Positions 17,621-27,506 of a DNA stretch of 64,000 nt are shown here, one piece after another. Position numbers and translations under genes: made by a program. A model generated the notes under the pieces. It was not told the origin of the DNA and made no database searches. It worked only from the letters and a program-made list of their open reading frames with translations. The stretch is from Vibrio halioticoli NBRC 102217 (lineage in GTDB: Bacteria; Pseudomonadota; Gammaproteobacteria; Enterobacterales; Vibrionaceae), in the NCBI RefSeq assembly GCF_000496695.1, contig NZ_BAUJ01000004.1:1-64000 (forward strand), given 5' to 3'. The number at the start of each line of letters is the position of its first letter. Position 1 is the stretch's first letter.

Positions 17621-18400
17621 ATGTCTAAACAAATCAAAATGGGGGTTACTGACCTCTCTTTTCATCGCATCACCGCTTCTATTGTTAGCCATGTGTTGAG
17701 TGATATGGGGTTTCAGGTGCAGCGTATTTATTCACCGCATCAACAGAACTTTGCTAAGTTAAAATCGGCTGAAGTGGGAATGATTGCATCGGCTTGGTTG
17801 CCATCAAGTCACGGCATTTATAAAGCTGATGTAGAGCAAGTCGAGCCTTTAGTTGAGCTAGGGTTACACTACGAACCTTACGCACATTGGGGTGTGCCTG
17901 ATTATGTCCCTGAACAATCAGTCAAAGAAGTAGCAGATTTACTCAAGCCCGAAGTTTTAGCGCGTATGAATAAAGATATTCAAGGCATTAATGCAGGGGC
18001 AGGGATCACTCGTTTTTCCATTCAAATGATGGAAGAGTATGGTTTGAGTGCTGCGGGTTATCGTTTTCATACCGGCACAGAGCAAGATTGCTTTAGCGCG
18101 TTTGAACAAGCTGTGGCTGAGAAACAGTGGCTAATTGTGCCGTTATGGAAGCCGCAATTTTTACACCATAAATACGCGATCAGAGAAGTGATTGAGCCTA
18201 AAGGCTTGTTAGGAATTGTTGACCGCGCTGTATTGCTGCTGCGTGAAGACCAAGCGAAAGTCTTCTCTCAAGATCAGCTAGATATCTTAGATAGCTTAAG
18301 ATTCTCAAATGAAATCATTGCTGAGCTTGATTATAAAGTCTCTCGCGAAGGGCGCGAAATTGATCAGGTGACGCGAGAGTGGTTAGACGCGCAGTCTTAA
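17621..18400 (+). CDS. OpuAC-type substrate-binding domain protein, glycine betaine-like
   Basis: A 259-residue protein of the glycine betaine/choline/proline-betaine binding family (OpuAC/ProX fold), with the W-L-P-S-S-H-G motif near residue 60 and P-L-W-K-P-Q-F near 170. It has no N-terminal signal peptide: the chain begins directly with the first beta strand (MSKQIKMGVTDLSFHRI). It may therefore be cytoplasmic or bind its ligand as a sensor rather than in transport. No permease or ATPase gene is adjacent. ATG start. Confidence 0.8.
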   Translation: MSKQIKMGVTDLSFHRITASIVSHVLSDMGFQVQRIYSPHQQNFAKLKSAEVGMIASAWLPSSHGIYKADVEQVEPLVELGLHYEPYAHWGVPDYVPEQSVKEVADLLKPEVLARMNKDIQGINAGAGITRFSIQMMEEYGLSAAGYRFHTGTEQDCFSAFEQAVAEKQWLIVPLWKPQFLHHKYAIREVIEPKGLLGIVDRAVLLLREDQAKVFSQDQLDILDSLRFSNEIIAELDYKVSREGREIDQVTREWLDAQS

Positions 18401-18420
18401 ACTGAGATGAGTGGGGCAGG

Positions 18421-18443
18421 TGCAAATTTCAAGACCTGACCCC
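18421..18443 (-). repeat. 23-bp dispersed repeat, copy 9
   Basis: Exact copy in minus orientation. It overlaps the 3' end of the acyltransferase gene: its bases GGGGTCAGGTCTTGA encode the last residues G-V-R-S and the TGA stop of that gene. Confidence 0.95.
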
Positions 18444-19460
18444 GCAAGTGCGGTGGGTGAGGTGCATGGTTAGGTAAGAGAGGCTGACGCTTGTTAGTGT
18501 GACGAGCGGGATATAAATTGCCACGTCTATGTATGCCAATAGCCAATTATCAAACATTGACGTTATAGATTTGATAAATAAAGGGTGTATTAGGTAGACC
18601 CCAAAACTATACGTTGCCAATTGTGCTAGTTTTAAATCTCTATTGAGATGCTGTTTTATTAAGAAAAATAGCGCAATTGAAGCAATAACAACGTTGATGC
18701 TCAAGTAAGAATAAAAATACAAATGGGTAATGAAATAGCTACCTAAGACCGTGATTAGCACACTAGTAATCAGGGCGATGGTTGCCCATTTCGAATTCAG
18801 CTTTATCTCATATCTCCCAATATAGCCTCCTAGACAGAAATAACCGATGTAGTTTAAAAACTCATGCGTAAATAAGCTAATTTTTGCATTCAAGTTAAAA
18901 TACAGCAGCACAATGTCGGATACAGCGGATAGCATTGCTAATGCAAAGCAAAGGCTAATGAGGAGCAATAGTTCTTTTTGCGTGATTGAGTTGCTGATGA
19001 TCCTTAATACAGGGGTGATGAGATATAAGAACGGTATCATGAACAAATACCAAAGATGATAGTAAGGCTCTCCCAATACCCAACCTTTTGCAACCGTAAA
19101 ATAAGCACTGGATAGGTCGTCGTTTAGAGCGTGTTTTACTATCACCCACAGTGAGTAAAATACAGACCAAAAAATTAAAGGCGTTAAAATTCGTCGACAA
19201 CGTTTTTTGAAGAAGAGACGGTGACTGTCTGTTTTATTTAATAAAAAATAACCACTGATCATCACAAATAGCGGGATACACCACAGGCTGATAGAGATGT
19301 AAATATTACCTGCCCACCAACTGGCGCTGCCATAGAGTGGGTTATGAACATCGATGTCACTGACAAACTCGGAAGCGACATGCAATAACACCACGGCAAT
19401 GACACTTAAAGCGCGTAAGTTATCGGCCCATAGTAGGCGTGAGTGATGGGTTTTGTTCAC
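18429..19460 (-). CDS. Membrane acyltransferase, acyltransferase 3 family
   Basis: A 343-residue inner-membrane protein with about ten hydrophobic segments. The N-terminal R-L-L-W-A-D-N-L-R-A-L-S-V-I motif and H-V-A-S-E-F in the first helices match acyltransferase family 3 (OafA/WecH-like), which O-acetylates surface polysaccharides or other exported sugars. GTG start. The C-terminal residues T-C-G-V-R-S and the stop codon come from the dispersed 23-bp repeat, so the original 3' end has been replaced. No neighbouring polysaccharide gene identifies the acceptor. Confidence 0.85.
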   Translation of the reverse strand: MNKTHHSRLLWADNLRALSVIAVVLLHVASEFVSDIDVHNPLYGSASWWAGNIYISISLWCIPLFVMISGYFLLNKTDSHRLFFKKRCRRILTPLIFWSVFYSLWVIVKHALNDDLSSAYFTVAKGWVLGEPYYHLWYLFMIPFLYLITPVLRIISNSITQKELLLLISLCFALAMLSAVSDIVLLYFNLNAKISLFTHEFLNYIGYFCLGGYIGRYEIKLNSKWATIALITSVLITVLGSYFITHLYFYSYLSINVVIASIALFFLIKQHLNRDLKLAQLATYSFGVYLIHPLFIKSITSMFDNWLLAYIDVAIYIPLVTLTSVSLSYLTMHLTHRTCGVRS

Positions 19461-19548
19461 TATTTTTATCTCGAAGTCATTTCGCTCAATCTAACATTAT
19501 TTTGCGAAAATTCGCTCGTTCAGCGAACGCTAATGCGTCATAGCACAT

Positions 19549-19586
19549 AAAAAAAGGGTCTGAATGTTATATTCAGACCCTTTACT
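19549..19586 (-). terminator. Terminator of argS
   Basis: AAAGGGTCTGAAT / ATTCAGACCCTTT, 13-base arms with a five-base loop, followed on the minus strand by seven T residues. Lies 60 bases beyond the argS stop. Confidence 0.9.
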
Positions 19587-19646
19587 ATTATTGCTATAGC
19601 TCACCAAACGTTAGCTCACCAAACATTGGCAAGCACAGCTTGCTAA

Positions 19647-21380
19647 TTACATACGCTCTAGAGTTTGGATACCCAGTAGAGATAGACCCTGTTTGATGGT
19701 CTTCGCTGTTAGAGCAGCAAGTTGTAGACGGCTCTGTTTAACCGCTTCGTTTTTTGCTACTAAGATAGGGCATGCTTCGTAGAAGCCAGAGAATTGACCT
19801 GCTAGTTCAAATAGGTAACTACACATGATGTGCGGTTGACCTTCACGAGCGACAGATTGTACCGCTTCTTCAAACTGTAGCAGTTTAGCGATAAGCGCTT
19901 TTTCTTTTTCATCAGTAACGATGATATCGCCTTGCAAGTCATCCATAGACACGCCCGCTTTAGCGAAGATAGAGGCAACACGAGTATAAGCATATTGCAT
20001 GTAAGGCGCAGTATTGCCTTCAAATGCTAGCATGTTGTCCCAATCGAACACGTAATCTGTCGTGCGGTGTTTAGATAGATCAGCGTATTTCACAGCTGCC
20101 ATTGCCACTGTGGTTGCGATGGATTTTTTCTCATCTTCCGCAAGGGTTGGGTTTTTAGACTCAATCAGTTTTTGTGCACGCTCTTCCGCTTCATCTAGAA
20201 GATCGACAAGGCGAACCGTACCGCCAGCACGGGTCTTAAATGGACGACCGTCTTTGCCTAGCATCATGCCAAATGCGTGGTGCTCTAGAGACACTTCTTC
20301 TGGCACATAACCTGCTTTACGCACGATAGTCCATGCTTGCATTAAATGCTGATGTTGACGTGAATCGATGAAGTAAAGTACGCGGTCTGCGCCCAGTTCT
20401 TCATAACGGTATTTCGCACATGCAATATCGGTGGTGGTGTATAGGAAGCTGCCGTCACGTTTTTGCACGATAACGCCCATTGGGTCGCCATCTTTGTTTT
20501 TGAACTCATCAAGGAATACAACTTGAGCGCCATCATCTTCTTGCGCCAAGCCTTTTTCTTTAAGGTCTGCTACAACGTTCGCCAACATGTGGTTGTATTG
20601 GCTTTCGCCCATCACATCGTCACGAGTTAGTGATACGTTTAGACGGTCGTAGTTAAGCTGGTTTTGTTGCATGGTGATGTCAACTAGCTTTCTCCACATG
20701 TCTACGCAGAATTTGTCGCCGCTTTGCAGCTTAACGACGTAGTTACGTGCTTTAACTGCAAACTCTTCGTCTTCGTCATACAGTTTTTTAGATTCGCGGT
20801 AGAAGCCTTCCAGATCAGACAGTTTCATTGAAACTTCGCCTTCTTGCTCTTGAACGCGTTCAAGGTTAGCAATTAGCATGCCGAACTGAGTACCCCAGTC
20901 ACCGATGTGGTTAGCACGGATAACTTTATGGCCTAAGAACTCTAAAGTACGCACTACCGCATCACCAATGATGGTTGAGCGAAGGTGACCTACGTGCATT
21001 TCTTTCGCCACGTTAGGTGCTGAGTAATCTGCAACGATAGTTGTTGGCGCGTCAGTCGACACACCAAGGCGAGAGTCAGCCAGTGCCGCTTTGGCTGATT
21101 TGGCTAGGAAATCTTCGCTAAGGAAGATGTTGATAAAGCCAGGGCCGGCAATTTCAGTTTTGCTAGCAATACCGTCAAGGTCTAGGTGCTCAAGCACTTT
21201 TTGAGCAAATTCTCGTGGGTTTGTACCTAGTCGTTTTGCTACGCCCATTACGCCGTTAGCTTGGTAGTCACCAAACTGAGCTTTTGCAGATTGACGCACT
21301 GCTGCCGGGCTACCCGCTGGGGCGCCTGCCGCTTCTAGTGCTTGAGATACTTTGTCGTTAATAAGTGCTTGAATATTCAC
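19647..21380 (-). CDS. argS: Arginine--tRNA ligase
   Basis: Class I aminoacyl-tRNA synthetase that charges tRNA-Arg in the cytoplasm. The GTG at 21380 gives 577 residues, exactly the E. coli ArgS length, and begins M-N-I-Q-A-L-I like the family; AAGGA lies seven bases upstream. The longer open frame from 21410 adds ten unrelated residues. Visible: the N-terminal Add1 domain, the HIGH-equivalent H-V-G-H at about residue 130 and the C-terminal anticodon-binding helices. The KMSKS motif is degenerate, as in many ArgS. Next to yecM, as in E. coli. Confidence 0.97.
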   Translation of the reverse strand: MNIQALINDKVSQALEAAGAPAGSPAAVRQSAKAQFGDYQANGVMGVAKRLGTNPREFAQKVLEHLDLDGIASKTEIAGPGFINIFLSEDFLAKSAKAALADSRLGVSTDAPTTIVADYSAPNVAKEMHVGHLRSTIIGDAVVRTLEFLGHKVIRANHIGDWGTQFGMLIANLERVQEQEGEVSMKLSDLEGFYRESKKLYDEDEEFAVKARNYVVKLQSGDKFCVDMWRKLVDITMQQNQLNYDRLNVSLTRDDVMGESQYNHMLANVVADLKEKGLAQEDDGAQVVFLDEFKNKDGDPMGVIVQKRDGSFLYTTTDIACAKYRYEELGADRVLYFIDSRQHQHLMQAWTIVRKAGYVPEEVSLEHHAFGMMLGKDGRPFKTRAGGTVRLVDLLDEAEERAQKLIESKNPTLAEDEKKSIATTVAMAAVKYADLSKHRTTDYVFDWDNMLAFEGNTAPYMQYAYTRVASIFAKAGVSMDDLQGDIIVTDEKEKALIAKLLQFEEAVQSVAREGQPHIMCSYLFELAGQFSGFYEACPILVAKNEAVKQSRLQLAALTAKTIKQGLSLLGIQTLERM

Positions 21381-21586
21381 ACGCAATTCCTTCAATTCAA
21401 GGAGTGTCAAGAAAGCTAATAAAGTGCTTTCGTGCCGTAGTTCACAAAAATGTAGGTAATAATAACAAGTTAATGCCCAATCTAAAAGCGCTCCAATGAG
21501 TGCAATCTCGAATAAATCTATAGTAAAACTCTGTGTTGCAGGTAAACTTTTGCAAAAGTGCTAAAAAATAAAGAAAAGGCTAAAAA

Positions 21587-22162
21587 ATGACACCTTTAGT
21601 GGCAGCCGGTCTGCACCCACAACAGATGCTAGAACGAGTCGAAGCGTTTGCGCAAAAGATAGCAGCATTAGGGCAAGAGATTGGCTTAGATCTGACTCAA
21701 TTTCAGGCCGATCATATTGCGCTACGCATTAATGATGCGCAGTTAGCCAAATTGGCACATCAAGCGTGGCTAGAGCAGGGACAGACACTGTCAGAAGCGC
21801 AGATTAATGGCAGACCAATAGTGGTGATTGCTTTTAATACGCCCATTCAGGTAGGCGCTTGGTCTATTGAGTGTTTGGAGCTTCCATATCCTGCGGCGGG
21901 CAAAATCTATCCGGCTCAAGATTGGGAACATATTGAATTTGTGGTGCCGTCAGATAAAGAACACGCCAGTGACTATTTAGCTGATTTGCAGCAGCGCTTT
22001 ACTCGCTTTTTACCTAATGATGATGTGAAAATGAAATTATCGAGCCCGAAAGGCGACGGTGAGCGGTTATCTAATCCAACGGTGGCGTTTAAAAAAGACG
22101 GAATTTGCATCAAGTTGCACCCGCATTCTTTAAAGCAAATTGTTGAATCAGAACAAGGATAA
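21587..22162 (+). CDS. yecM: YecM family protein (VOC-like fold)
   Basis: A 191-residue soluble protein of the YecM family, with a fold related to glyoxalase/VOC enzymes. Putative metal ligands are present (H in Q-A-D-H-I-A-L-R near residue 44 and D-W-E-H-I-E-F near 127). The biochemical role is not established. Divergent from argS, the same neighbour as in E. coli, which supports the name. Confidence 0.88.
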   Translation: MTPLVAAGLHPQQMLERVEAFAQKIAALGQEIGLDLTQFQADHIALRINDAQLAKLAHQAWLEQGQTLSEAQINGRPIVVIAFNTPIQVGAWSIECLELPYPAAGKIYPAQDWEHIEFVVPSDKEHASDYLADLQQRFTRFLPNDDVKMKLSSPKGDGERLSNPTVAFKKDGICIKLHPHSLKQIVESEQG

Positions 22163-22245
22163 GCAACTGCGAGTTATAGCGCAGTTGCTTACAGTCTATT
22201 GTTTATAGGGCGTCACTATTACGTGGCGTCTATAAAATAGCGTTC

Positions 22246-23079
22246 TTATAAAATCACCGTTTTATTGCCGTACACAAATACGTGGTCATTCACCACTTTA
22301 TTGAGCGCTTTACTCAATACGTTTTTCTCAACATCACGACCGGCTTGCGCCATATCTTGTGCACTAAAGTTGTGATCCACCGGAATCACATCTTGTTTGA
22401 TGATTGGGCCTTCATCTAAATCATTTGTCACAAAGTGCGCAGTGGCGCCGATGATTTTCACGCCGCGCTCATACGCTTGCAGATAAGGTTTTGCACCAAT
22501 AAATGCTGGCAAGAAACTGTGGTGAATATTGATAATGCGATTTTGATAATGCTCAACGAAGCTCGGAGTTAAAATGCGCATGTATTTTGCTAGCACGATG
22601 TAATCGGCGTCAAAATCATCAATGGCTTCTTGAACTTTCAGCTCGTGTCCTTCGCGCGACAAGCCTTCATGGCTGACGTGACGAAATGGAATATCAAATT
22701 TTTCGACCAAGGGCTGCAAAATATCGTAGTTGCTGACCACTGCCGTAATGTCGACATTCAAACTGCCATCGAACGTCTTCATCAAAATATCACCCAAGCA
22801 GTGAGATTCTTTGGTCACTAATACAACAACTTTCTTTTTACTCGAATCAACCAGAGTCTTCTCTGCATTATTTGGCAGTGCAAAGTCGAGATCTTCTTTA
22901 AATACCGCATCGTTAAAGTTACCTTCAAGCTCGGTACGCATAAAAAAATGCCCGCTGGTATTATCAACAAATTCATTGTTGTGAATAATGTTCAGTTGAT
23001 GTTTGTAACAGATATTGGTGATCTTTGCGATCAAGCCAGGCTCGTCTGAGCAATGCGTTAATAGGGTTTTTCTTTCCAT
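22246..23079 (-). CDS. purU: Formyltetrahydrofolate deformylase
   Basis: A 277-residue enzyme that hydrolyses 10-formyl-tetrahydrofolate to THF and formate, balancing one-carbon pools and feeding formate to PurT. An N-terminal ACT domain (about 1-75, with H-C-S-D-E-P-G-L-I) precedes a formyltransferase catalytic domain; the catalytic H-H-S-F-L-P motif is at about residue 185-190 with the D-E-G-P-I later. The length matches PurU. ATG start. Divergent from yoaA; no PurR-like palindrome is seen upstream. Confidence 0.95.
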   Translation of the reverse strand: MERKTLLTHCSDEPGLIAKITNICYKHQLNIIHNNEFVDNTSGHFFMRTELEGNFNDAVFKEDLDFALPNNAEKTLVDSSKKKVVVLVTKESHCLGDILMKTFDGSLNVDITAVVSNYDILQPLVEKFDIPFRHVSHEGLSREGHELKVQEAIDDFDADYIVLAKYMRILTPSFVEHYQNRIINIHHSFLPAFIGAKPYLQAYERGVKIIGATAHFVTNDLDEGPIIKQDVIPVDHNFSAQDMAQAGRDVEKNVLSKALNKVVNDHVFVYGNKTVIL

Positions 23080-23256
23080 GATAACTCTTTGATAACAGGT
23101 TGATAATGATTGATGATTTTTTCATCCTCTTCCTTGACAGTATCGAATTATCGTCTAGCTTGCAAATTGAACCGCTTATGCTGTCGGGTATCGCGCCTGC
23201 CTCCAAAAGCTGACATAATTATTTTTTGATGCACAAAACGGATCTAAAGGCTTTTT

Positions 23257-25194
23257 TTGAATATCAGCACGGTTTTTTCTCGCGATGGCGCTCTTGGTAA
23301 AGCAATCTCTGGTTTTCAGCCTAGGGATGAGCAAACGCGCATGGCGCAAAGTGTCGTGCAAGCCATCAAAGAGCAAAGTCAGCTGGTGGTGGAAGCGGGC
23401 ACAGGTACGGGTAAAACCTTTGCTTACTTAGCGCCTGCGCTATTAAGTGGTAAAAAAACCATAGTCTCAACCGGTTCAAAAAACCTGCAAGAACAGTTGT
23501 ATCACCGTGACCTGCCGCTAATGAAAGACGCACTGGGGTTTACGGGCCGCATTGCATTGCTAAAGGGGCGCTCCAATTACCTGTGTTTAGACAGATTAAG
23601 TCGTCAGTTGGTGGAAAGTCATAGCCATGACTCGGACCCGCAACTGTTGAGTCAGCTAGTTAAAGTGCGCTCTTGGTCGTCTTCGACACAAAGTGGCGAT
23701 CTGGGTGAGTGTGAAGACTTGGCCGAAGACAGTAAGGTGATCCCAGATATCACCTCGACCAATGAAAACTGTTTAGGTAAAGACTGCCCAAGTTTTAACG
23801 AATGTTTTGTGTTTAAAGCCCGCGCCAAAGCCTTAGAGGCAGACTTAGTAGTGGTTAACCACCACCTATTTTTAGCGGATATGGCGGTTAAAGAAACCGG
23901 TTTTGGTGAATTATTGCCAGAGGCAGAAGTGTTTATTTTCGATGAAGCGCATCAAATTCCAGATATTGCCAGCCAATACTTTGGGCAGTCGATGAGCTCC
24001 AAGCAAATTGCCGATTTAGCTAAAGACATTGAAATTGGCTATCGCACCGAAGCCAAAGACATGCGTCAATTGCAAAAAGTGGCGGATAAATTAATCAGCT
24101 CAGCTTCTGAAATGCGCCTAGCATTAGGTGAACCGGGCTTTCGCGGCAATTGGCGTGACGCATTAAAAAATCCTAAAGTACAACGCGAAATCGAGCGTTT
24201 GCAAGATGCATTGTCCTTATGCCGAGAAGTATTGAAAGTGGCCTTGGGGCGAAGTCAGTTGCTCGACACTGCTTTTGATCGCACCACCCAGATCCAAAAC
24301 AGGCTGACGCGAGTCTGTGATATCTCAATCATGGGTTATTCGTATTGGTTTGAGTGTACCCCTCGTCATTTTTCCCTCAACATCACTCCGTTATCGGTGG
24401 CGAACAAATTTCAAGAGCAAGTGGACAATCATGGCGGCACTTGGATATTTACCTCAGCAACTCTTTCGGTGTCGGGAGATTTTCATTATTTCACCTCTCG
24501 CTTAGGATTAAATACTGAGCACAGTTTAGCGCTAAATAGCCCTTTTGATTATCAGTCTCAAGCCAGATTATGCGTGCCACGATACTTACCTGAACCCAAT
24601 AGCCCGCAAATGGCGCAGAAACTGGTGTCGATGTTAACGCCAGTGATTGAGGCAAACAAAGGTCGCTGTTTTTGCCTGTGTACCTCGCATGCGATGATGA
24701 AAGATCTCACTGAGCGCTTTCGTCAGCGCTTAGAGTTTCCAGTATTGATGCAAGGGGAAAGCAGTAAACAGGCACTGCTAAAAGAGTTTACTGAATTAGG
24801 CGATGCACTGCTGGTGGCAACGGGCGCATTTTGGGAAGGGATAGATGTTAGAGGTGATGCGTTAAGCTGTGTTATTATTGACAAATTACCCTTTACCGCT
24901 CCAGATGATCCATTATTAAAAGCGCGCATTGAAGATTGTAAGCTCAATGGCGGTGAACCCTTTTTTGATGTTCAACTTCCTGATGCGGTGATCGCCTTAA
25001 AACAGGGAGTGGGGCGTCTAATTCGAGATAAAAGTGACAAAGGTGCGTTGATTATCTGTGATAATCGTTTAGTCACTCGTGATTACGGCAAAATGTTTTT
25101 ATCCAGTTTGCCGCCGATACCGCGCACGCGCAGTCTGTCAAATACGATACATTTTTTGCAGTCACGGAACGATGAAAGCGTTTCAGACTCATAA
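23257..25194 (+). CDS. yoaA: ATP-dependent DNA helicase YoaA (DinG/XPD type)
   Basis: A 645-residue superfamily 2 helicase of the iron-sulphur XPD/DinG family; E. coli YoaA works with the polymerase clamp-loader subunit HolC in DNA repair. Walker A A-G-T-G-T-G-K-T has Lys53, the DEAH box is I-F-D-E-A-H-Q, and motif VI includes Q-G-V-G-R-L-I-R. A cluster of cysteines between Walker A and DEAH (C-L-D-R, G-E-C-E, N-C-L-G-K-D-C-P-S-F-N-E-C) fits the 4Fe-4S domain. Start is TTG with AAAGG upstream. First of the conserved yoaA-tsaB-slp run. Confidence 0.95.
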   Translation: MNISTVFSRDGALGKAISGFQPRDEQTRMAQSVVQAIKEQSQLVVEAGTGTGKTFAYLAPALLSGKKTIVSTGSKNLQEQLYHRDLPLMKDALGFTGRIALLKGRSNYLCLDRLSRQLVESHSHDSDPQLLSQLVKVRSWSSSTQSGDLGECEDLAEDSKVIPDITSTNENCLGKDCPSFNECFVFKARAKALEADLVVVNHHLFLADMAVKETGFGELLPEAEVFIFDEAHQIPDIASQYFGQSMSSKQIADLAKDIEIGYRTEAKDMRQLQKVADKLISSASEMRLALGEPGFRGNWRDALKNPKVQREIERLQDALSLCREVLKVALGRSQLLDTAFDRTTQIQNRLTRVCDISIMGYSYWFECTPRHFSLNITPLSVANKFQEQVDNHGGTWIFTSATLSVSGDFHYFTSRLGLNTEHSLALNSPFDYQSQARLCVPRYLPEPNSPQMAQKLVSMLTPVIEANKGRCFCLCTSHAMMKDLTERFRQRLEFPVLMQGESSKQALLKEFTELGDALLVATGAFWEGIDVRGDALSCVIIDKLPFTAPDDPLLKARIEDCKLNGGEPFFDVQLPDAVIALKQGVGRLIRDKSDKGALIICDNRLVTRDYGKMFLSSLPPIPRTRSLSNTIHFLQSRNDESVSDS

Positions 25195-25221
25195 TAAGCA
25201 CAACGAATAACTGAGAAATAG

Positions 25222-25938
25222 ATGAAAGCAAAAATTCTAGCACTAGATACTTCCACTGAATTTTGTTCAGCCGCTCTTATGATTGACGGCGAAGTATTGT
25301 TTAGCGGTGAAGTGGCTCCTAGAGAGCACACCACCAAGATCTTACCTATGGTTGATAAATTATTGGTGGATGCTGGCGTTAAATTGACGGATTTAGATGC
25401 GTTAGCATTTGGTCGCGGTCCGGGCAGCTTTACTGGGGTAAGAATTGGCATTGGTATCGCACAAGGGCTAGCGTTTGGCGCAGACTTACCTATGTTAGGT
25501 GTGTCTACCCTACAAGCTATGGCGCAAGGCGCGTATCGTGTACAAGGCGCCACTCATGTTGCTGCGGCAATTGATGCACGTATGAGTGAAGTGTACTGGG
25601 CGCGATACAGTCGTTTGGCGTCAGGCAAATGGCAAACTCAAGATGCTGAGTGTGTGGTGCCGCCACAACAACTTGCCGAGCAAGAACTTGAAAATAGCCA
25701 AGTTGAAAACAGCCAGATTTGGGCGCAAGTTGGTACAGGTTGGGATGCGTATGCTGATGAATTTAAAGCACTTAAATTGCAACGTAGCCAAACAGGCGTG
25801 CTTTATCCTGAATCACAAGATATTGTCGTACTTGCACAGCATGAACTTGAAGCCGGTCATCAAATGAGCGCAGAGCAAGCTTCTCCTGTGTATTTACGTG
25901 ACAAGGTAGCTTGGAAAAAATTACCGGGTCGTGAGTAA
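25222..25938 (+). CDS. tsaB: tRNA threonylcarbamoyladenosine biosynthesis protein TsaB
   Basis: A 238-residue ASKHA-fold protein (formerly YeaZ) that, with TsaD and TsaE, transfers threonylcarbamoyl to A37 of ANN-decoding tRNAs. The N-terminus [11 protein letters not shown] and the [13 protein letters not shown] motif near residue 70 are diagnostic. It follows yoaA by 27 bases, as in E. coli, and probably shares its transcript. Confidence 0.96.
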   Translation: MKAKILALDTSTEFCSAALMIDGEVLFSGEVAPREHTTKILPMVDKLLVDAGVKLTDLDALAFGRGPGSFTGVRIGIGIAQGLAFGADLPMLGVSTLQAMAQGAYRVQGATHVAAAIDARMSEVYWARYSRLASGKWQTQDAECVVPPQQLAEQELENSQVENSQIWAQVGTGWDAYADEFKALKLQRSQTGVLYPESQDIVVLAQHELEAGHQMSAEQASPVYLRDKVAWKKLPGRE

Positions 25939-25975
25939 TTAGTAAAAAATGAATGGGTAAATACATGGAGGTATT

Positions 25976-26527
25976 ATGGTTAGGATTTTAGGGATATTGA
26001 TTTTGAGTGCGGTGATGGCTGGGTGCAGTTCTTTACCAGAACCTTTAGTGTCATCAAATAAGGCAGTTATTACCGATTACGATACTTGGCTTAATGATGA
26101 ACAAGGTGATGCTGCTGAGATTCGTCTTGGCGGTGTGATTGCTAAGGTGACTAATTTAGAACAAAAAACGCGTTTAGAATTGGTCAATTTACCGATAGGT
26201 AAGAACGGCAAGCCTGACATTAACGTAGAGCCAAAAGGTCGATTTGTGGCTTACATTGATGGCTTTATCGACCCTACCACCTTTTCCGAAGGGCGCTTGG
26301 TGACTGTATTAGGTCAATCTGATGGCATCGAGCAAGGAAAAGTAGGCGAGTTTGATTATCGTTTTCCGGTGTTGAGTGCCAGCGGTTACCATTTGTGGCA
26401 AGTTCGCGAAAAAGTCATTGTGTATGATCAGCCATTAACTGGCTTCCCATGTCGTTCATTGCACTGTCGTCAATCTCGTTATGGCTATGGTCACAGCACT
26501 GGACAAGTTATTCAGAGCGTAGAGTAG
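25976..26527 (+). CDS. Slp family outer-membrane lipoprotein
   Basis: A 183-residue lipoprotein: signal peptide with lipobox M-A-G-C (Cys16), then the Slp/YeaY beta-barrel-like domain (G-G-V-I-A-K-V near residue 52). E. coli yeaY occupies the same position between tsaB and fadD. The exact role is unknown; Slp proteins respond to starvation or stationary phase. GGAGG-containing ribosome-binding site before ATG. Its stop codon overlaps the GTG of the next gene by one base (TAGTG). Confidence 0.9.
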   Translation: MVRILGILILSAVMAGCSSLPEPLVSSNKAVITDYDTWLNDEQGDAAEIRLGGVIAKVTNLEQKTRLELVNLPIGKNGKPDINVEPKGRFVAYIDGFIDPTTFSEGRLVTVLGQSDGIEQGKVGEFDYRFPVLSASGYHLWQVREKVIVYDQPLTGFPCRSLHCRQSRYGYGHSTGQVIQSVE

Positions 26528-27375
26528 TGCTAACAGAGCAAACCTTTCAGGTTCGACATTATGCGTTATCTGCATTGTGCTTCGAACCTGAGCAATTCAC
26601 AAGATGCATTGTATTTTTGCATGGTTGGTTAGATAATGCCGCGTCCTTTCTCCCTCTGATAGAGGAGATGCAAAAGCAAAACTCTGCTATGAAGCTAGTG
26701 GCTTTGGATCTTCCCGGTCACGGTTTAAGCTCTCATGCTAGAGATGGCTTTTATCCCTTTCATGATTATATCGATACACTTAATCAAGTCATTATTCAGC
26801 TTAAACAGCAGTGCGCATGCCCTGTGGTATTAGTTGGACATTCCCTTGGCGCTTTGATTGCCAGTTGCTATAGCGCGGCATTTCCTGAGCACATTGATTA
26901 TCTTGTACAAATAGAAGGTTACGGGCCTATTTCTGAGCCGGAACCCAATGCATTGCAGCGACTGAGAAAAGGCGTGCTTAGCCGTCAGCGTGTGATGCAA
27001 AAAACTGAGCGCTATTTTAATAGCCAGACTCAGATGAAAGAATTGCGTGCTATGCGCTACGGTTTGACGGTTTCACAAGTAGCAGCGCTGGTGGAACGAG
27101 ACAGTCAACGTAATGATAAAGGGTGGCAATGGCGGCACGACAAAAAACTCAAAGCAAATTCGCTGTATCGTATGTCACCTAACCATGCTCAGCAGGTGAT
27201 AGAGGCTTTACCTAGCTCCAACTTACTAGTGTTAGGAGATAAAGGTTTTAAGCATTTGGATGTAAATTGCGCATCAAACACAAAAATCATACAGGTTGCA
27301 GGGGGGCATCATTGTCATTTTACCTCGCCACAACCTATCGCTCTCGCAATCTTCGAGTTAATTTTGCCGTTATAG
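26527..27375 (+). CDS. Alpha/beta hydrolase
   Basis: A 282-residue hydrolase with an alpha/beta fold: H-G-W-L-D-N-A-A-S-F near the N-terminus (oxyanion hole), the nucleophile elbow G-H-S-L-G near residue 105, and a C-terminal His in G-G-H-H-C-H-F. Substrate unknown; ester or acyl compounds are usual. I start at GTG 26527, coupled to the slp stop; the open frame begins at 26449 but the extra 26 residues lie within slp. Precedes fadD with about 130 bases. Confidence 0.88.
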   Translation: MLTEQTFQVRHYALSALCFEPEQFTRCIVFLHGWLDNAASFLPLIEEMQKQNSAMKLVALDLPGHGLSSHARDGFYPFHDYIDTLNQVIIQLKQQCACPVVLVGHSLGALIASCYSAAFPEHIDYLVQIEGYGPISEPEPNALQRLRKGVLSRQRVMQKTERYFNSQTQMKELRAMRYGLTVSQVAALVERDSQRNDKGWQWRHDKKLKANSLYRMSPNHAQQVIEALPSSNLLVLGDKGFKHLDVNCASNTKIIQVAGGHHCHFTSPQPIALAIFELILPL

Positions 27376-27506
27376 TGAGCTTTTGTGACTCAAGTTTGAG
27401 TGAATATCAAAATTCCTACTATCTTGTAATGGAATCGCAATAAAACAAATAAATTCAACCTGATAGTCGTATATAATGCGCTACTATTTTTTTCAGGAGT
27501 ATTAAC

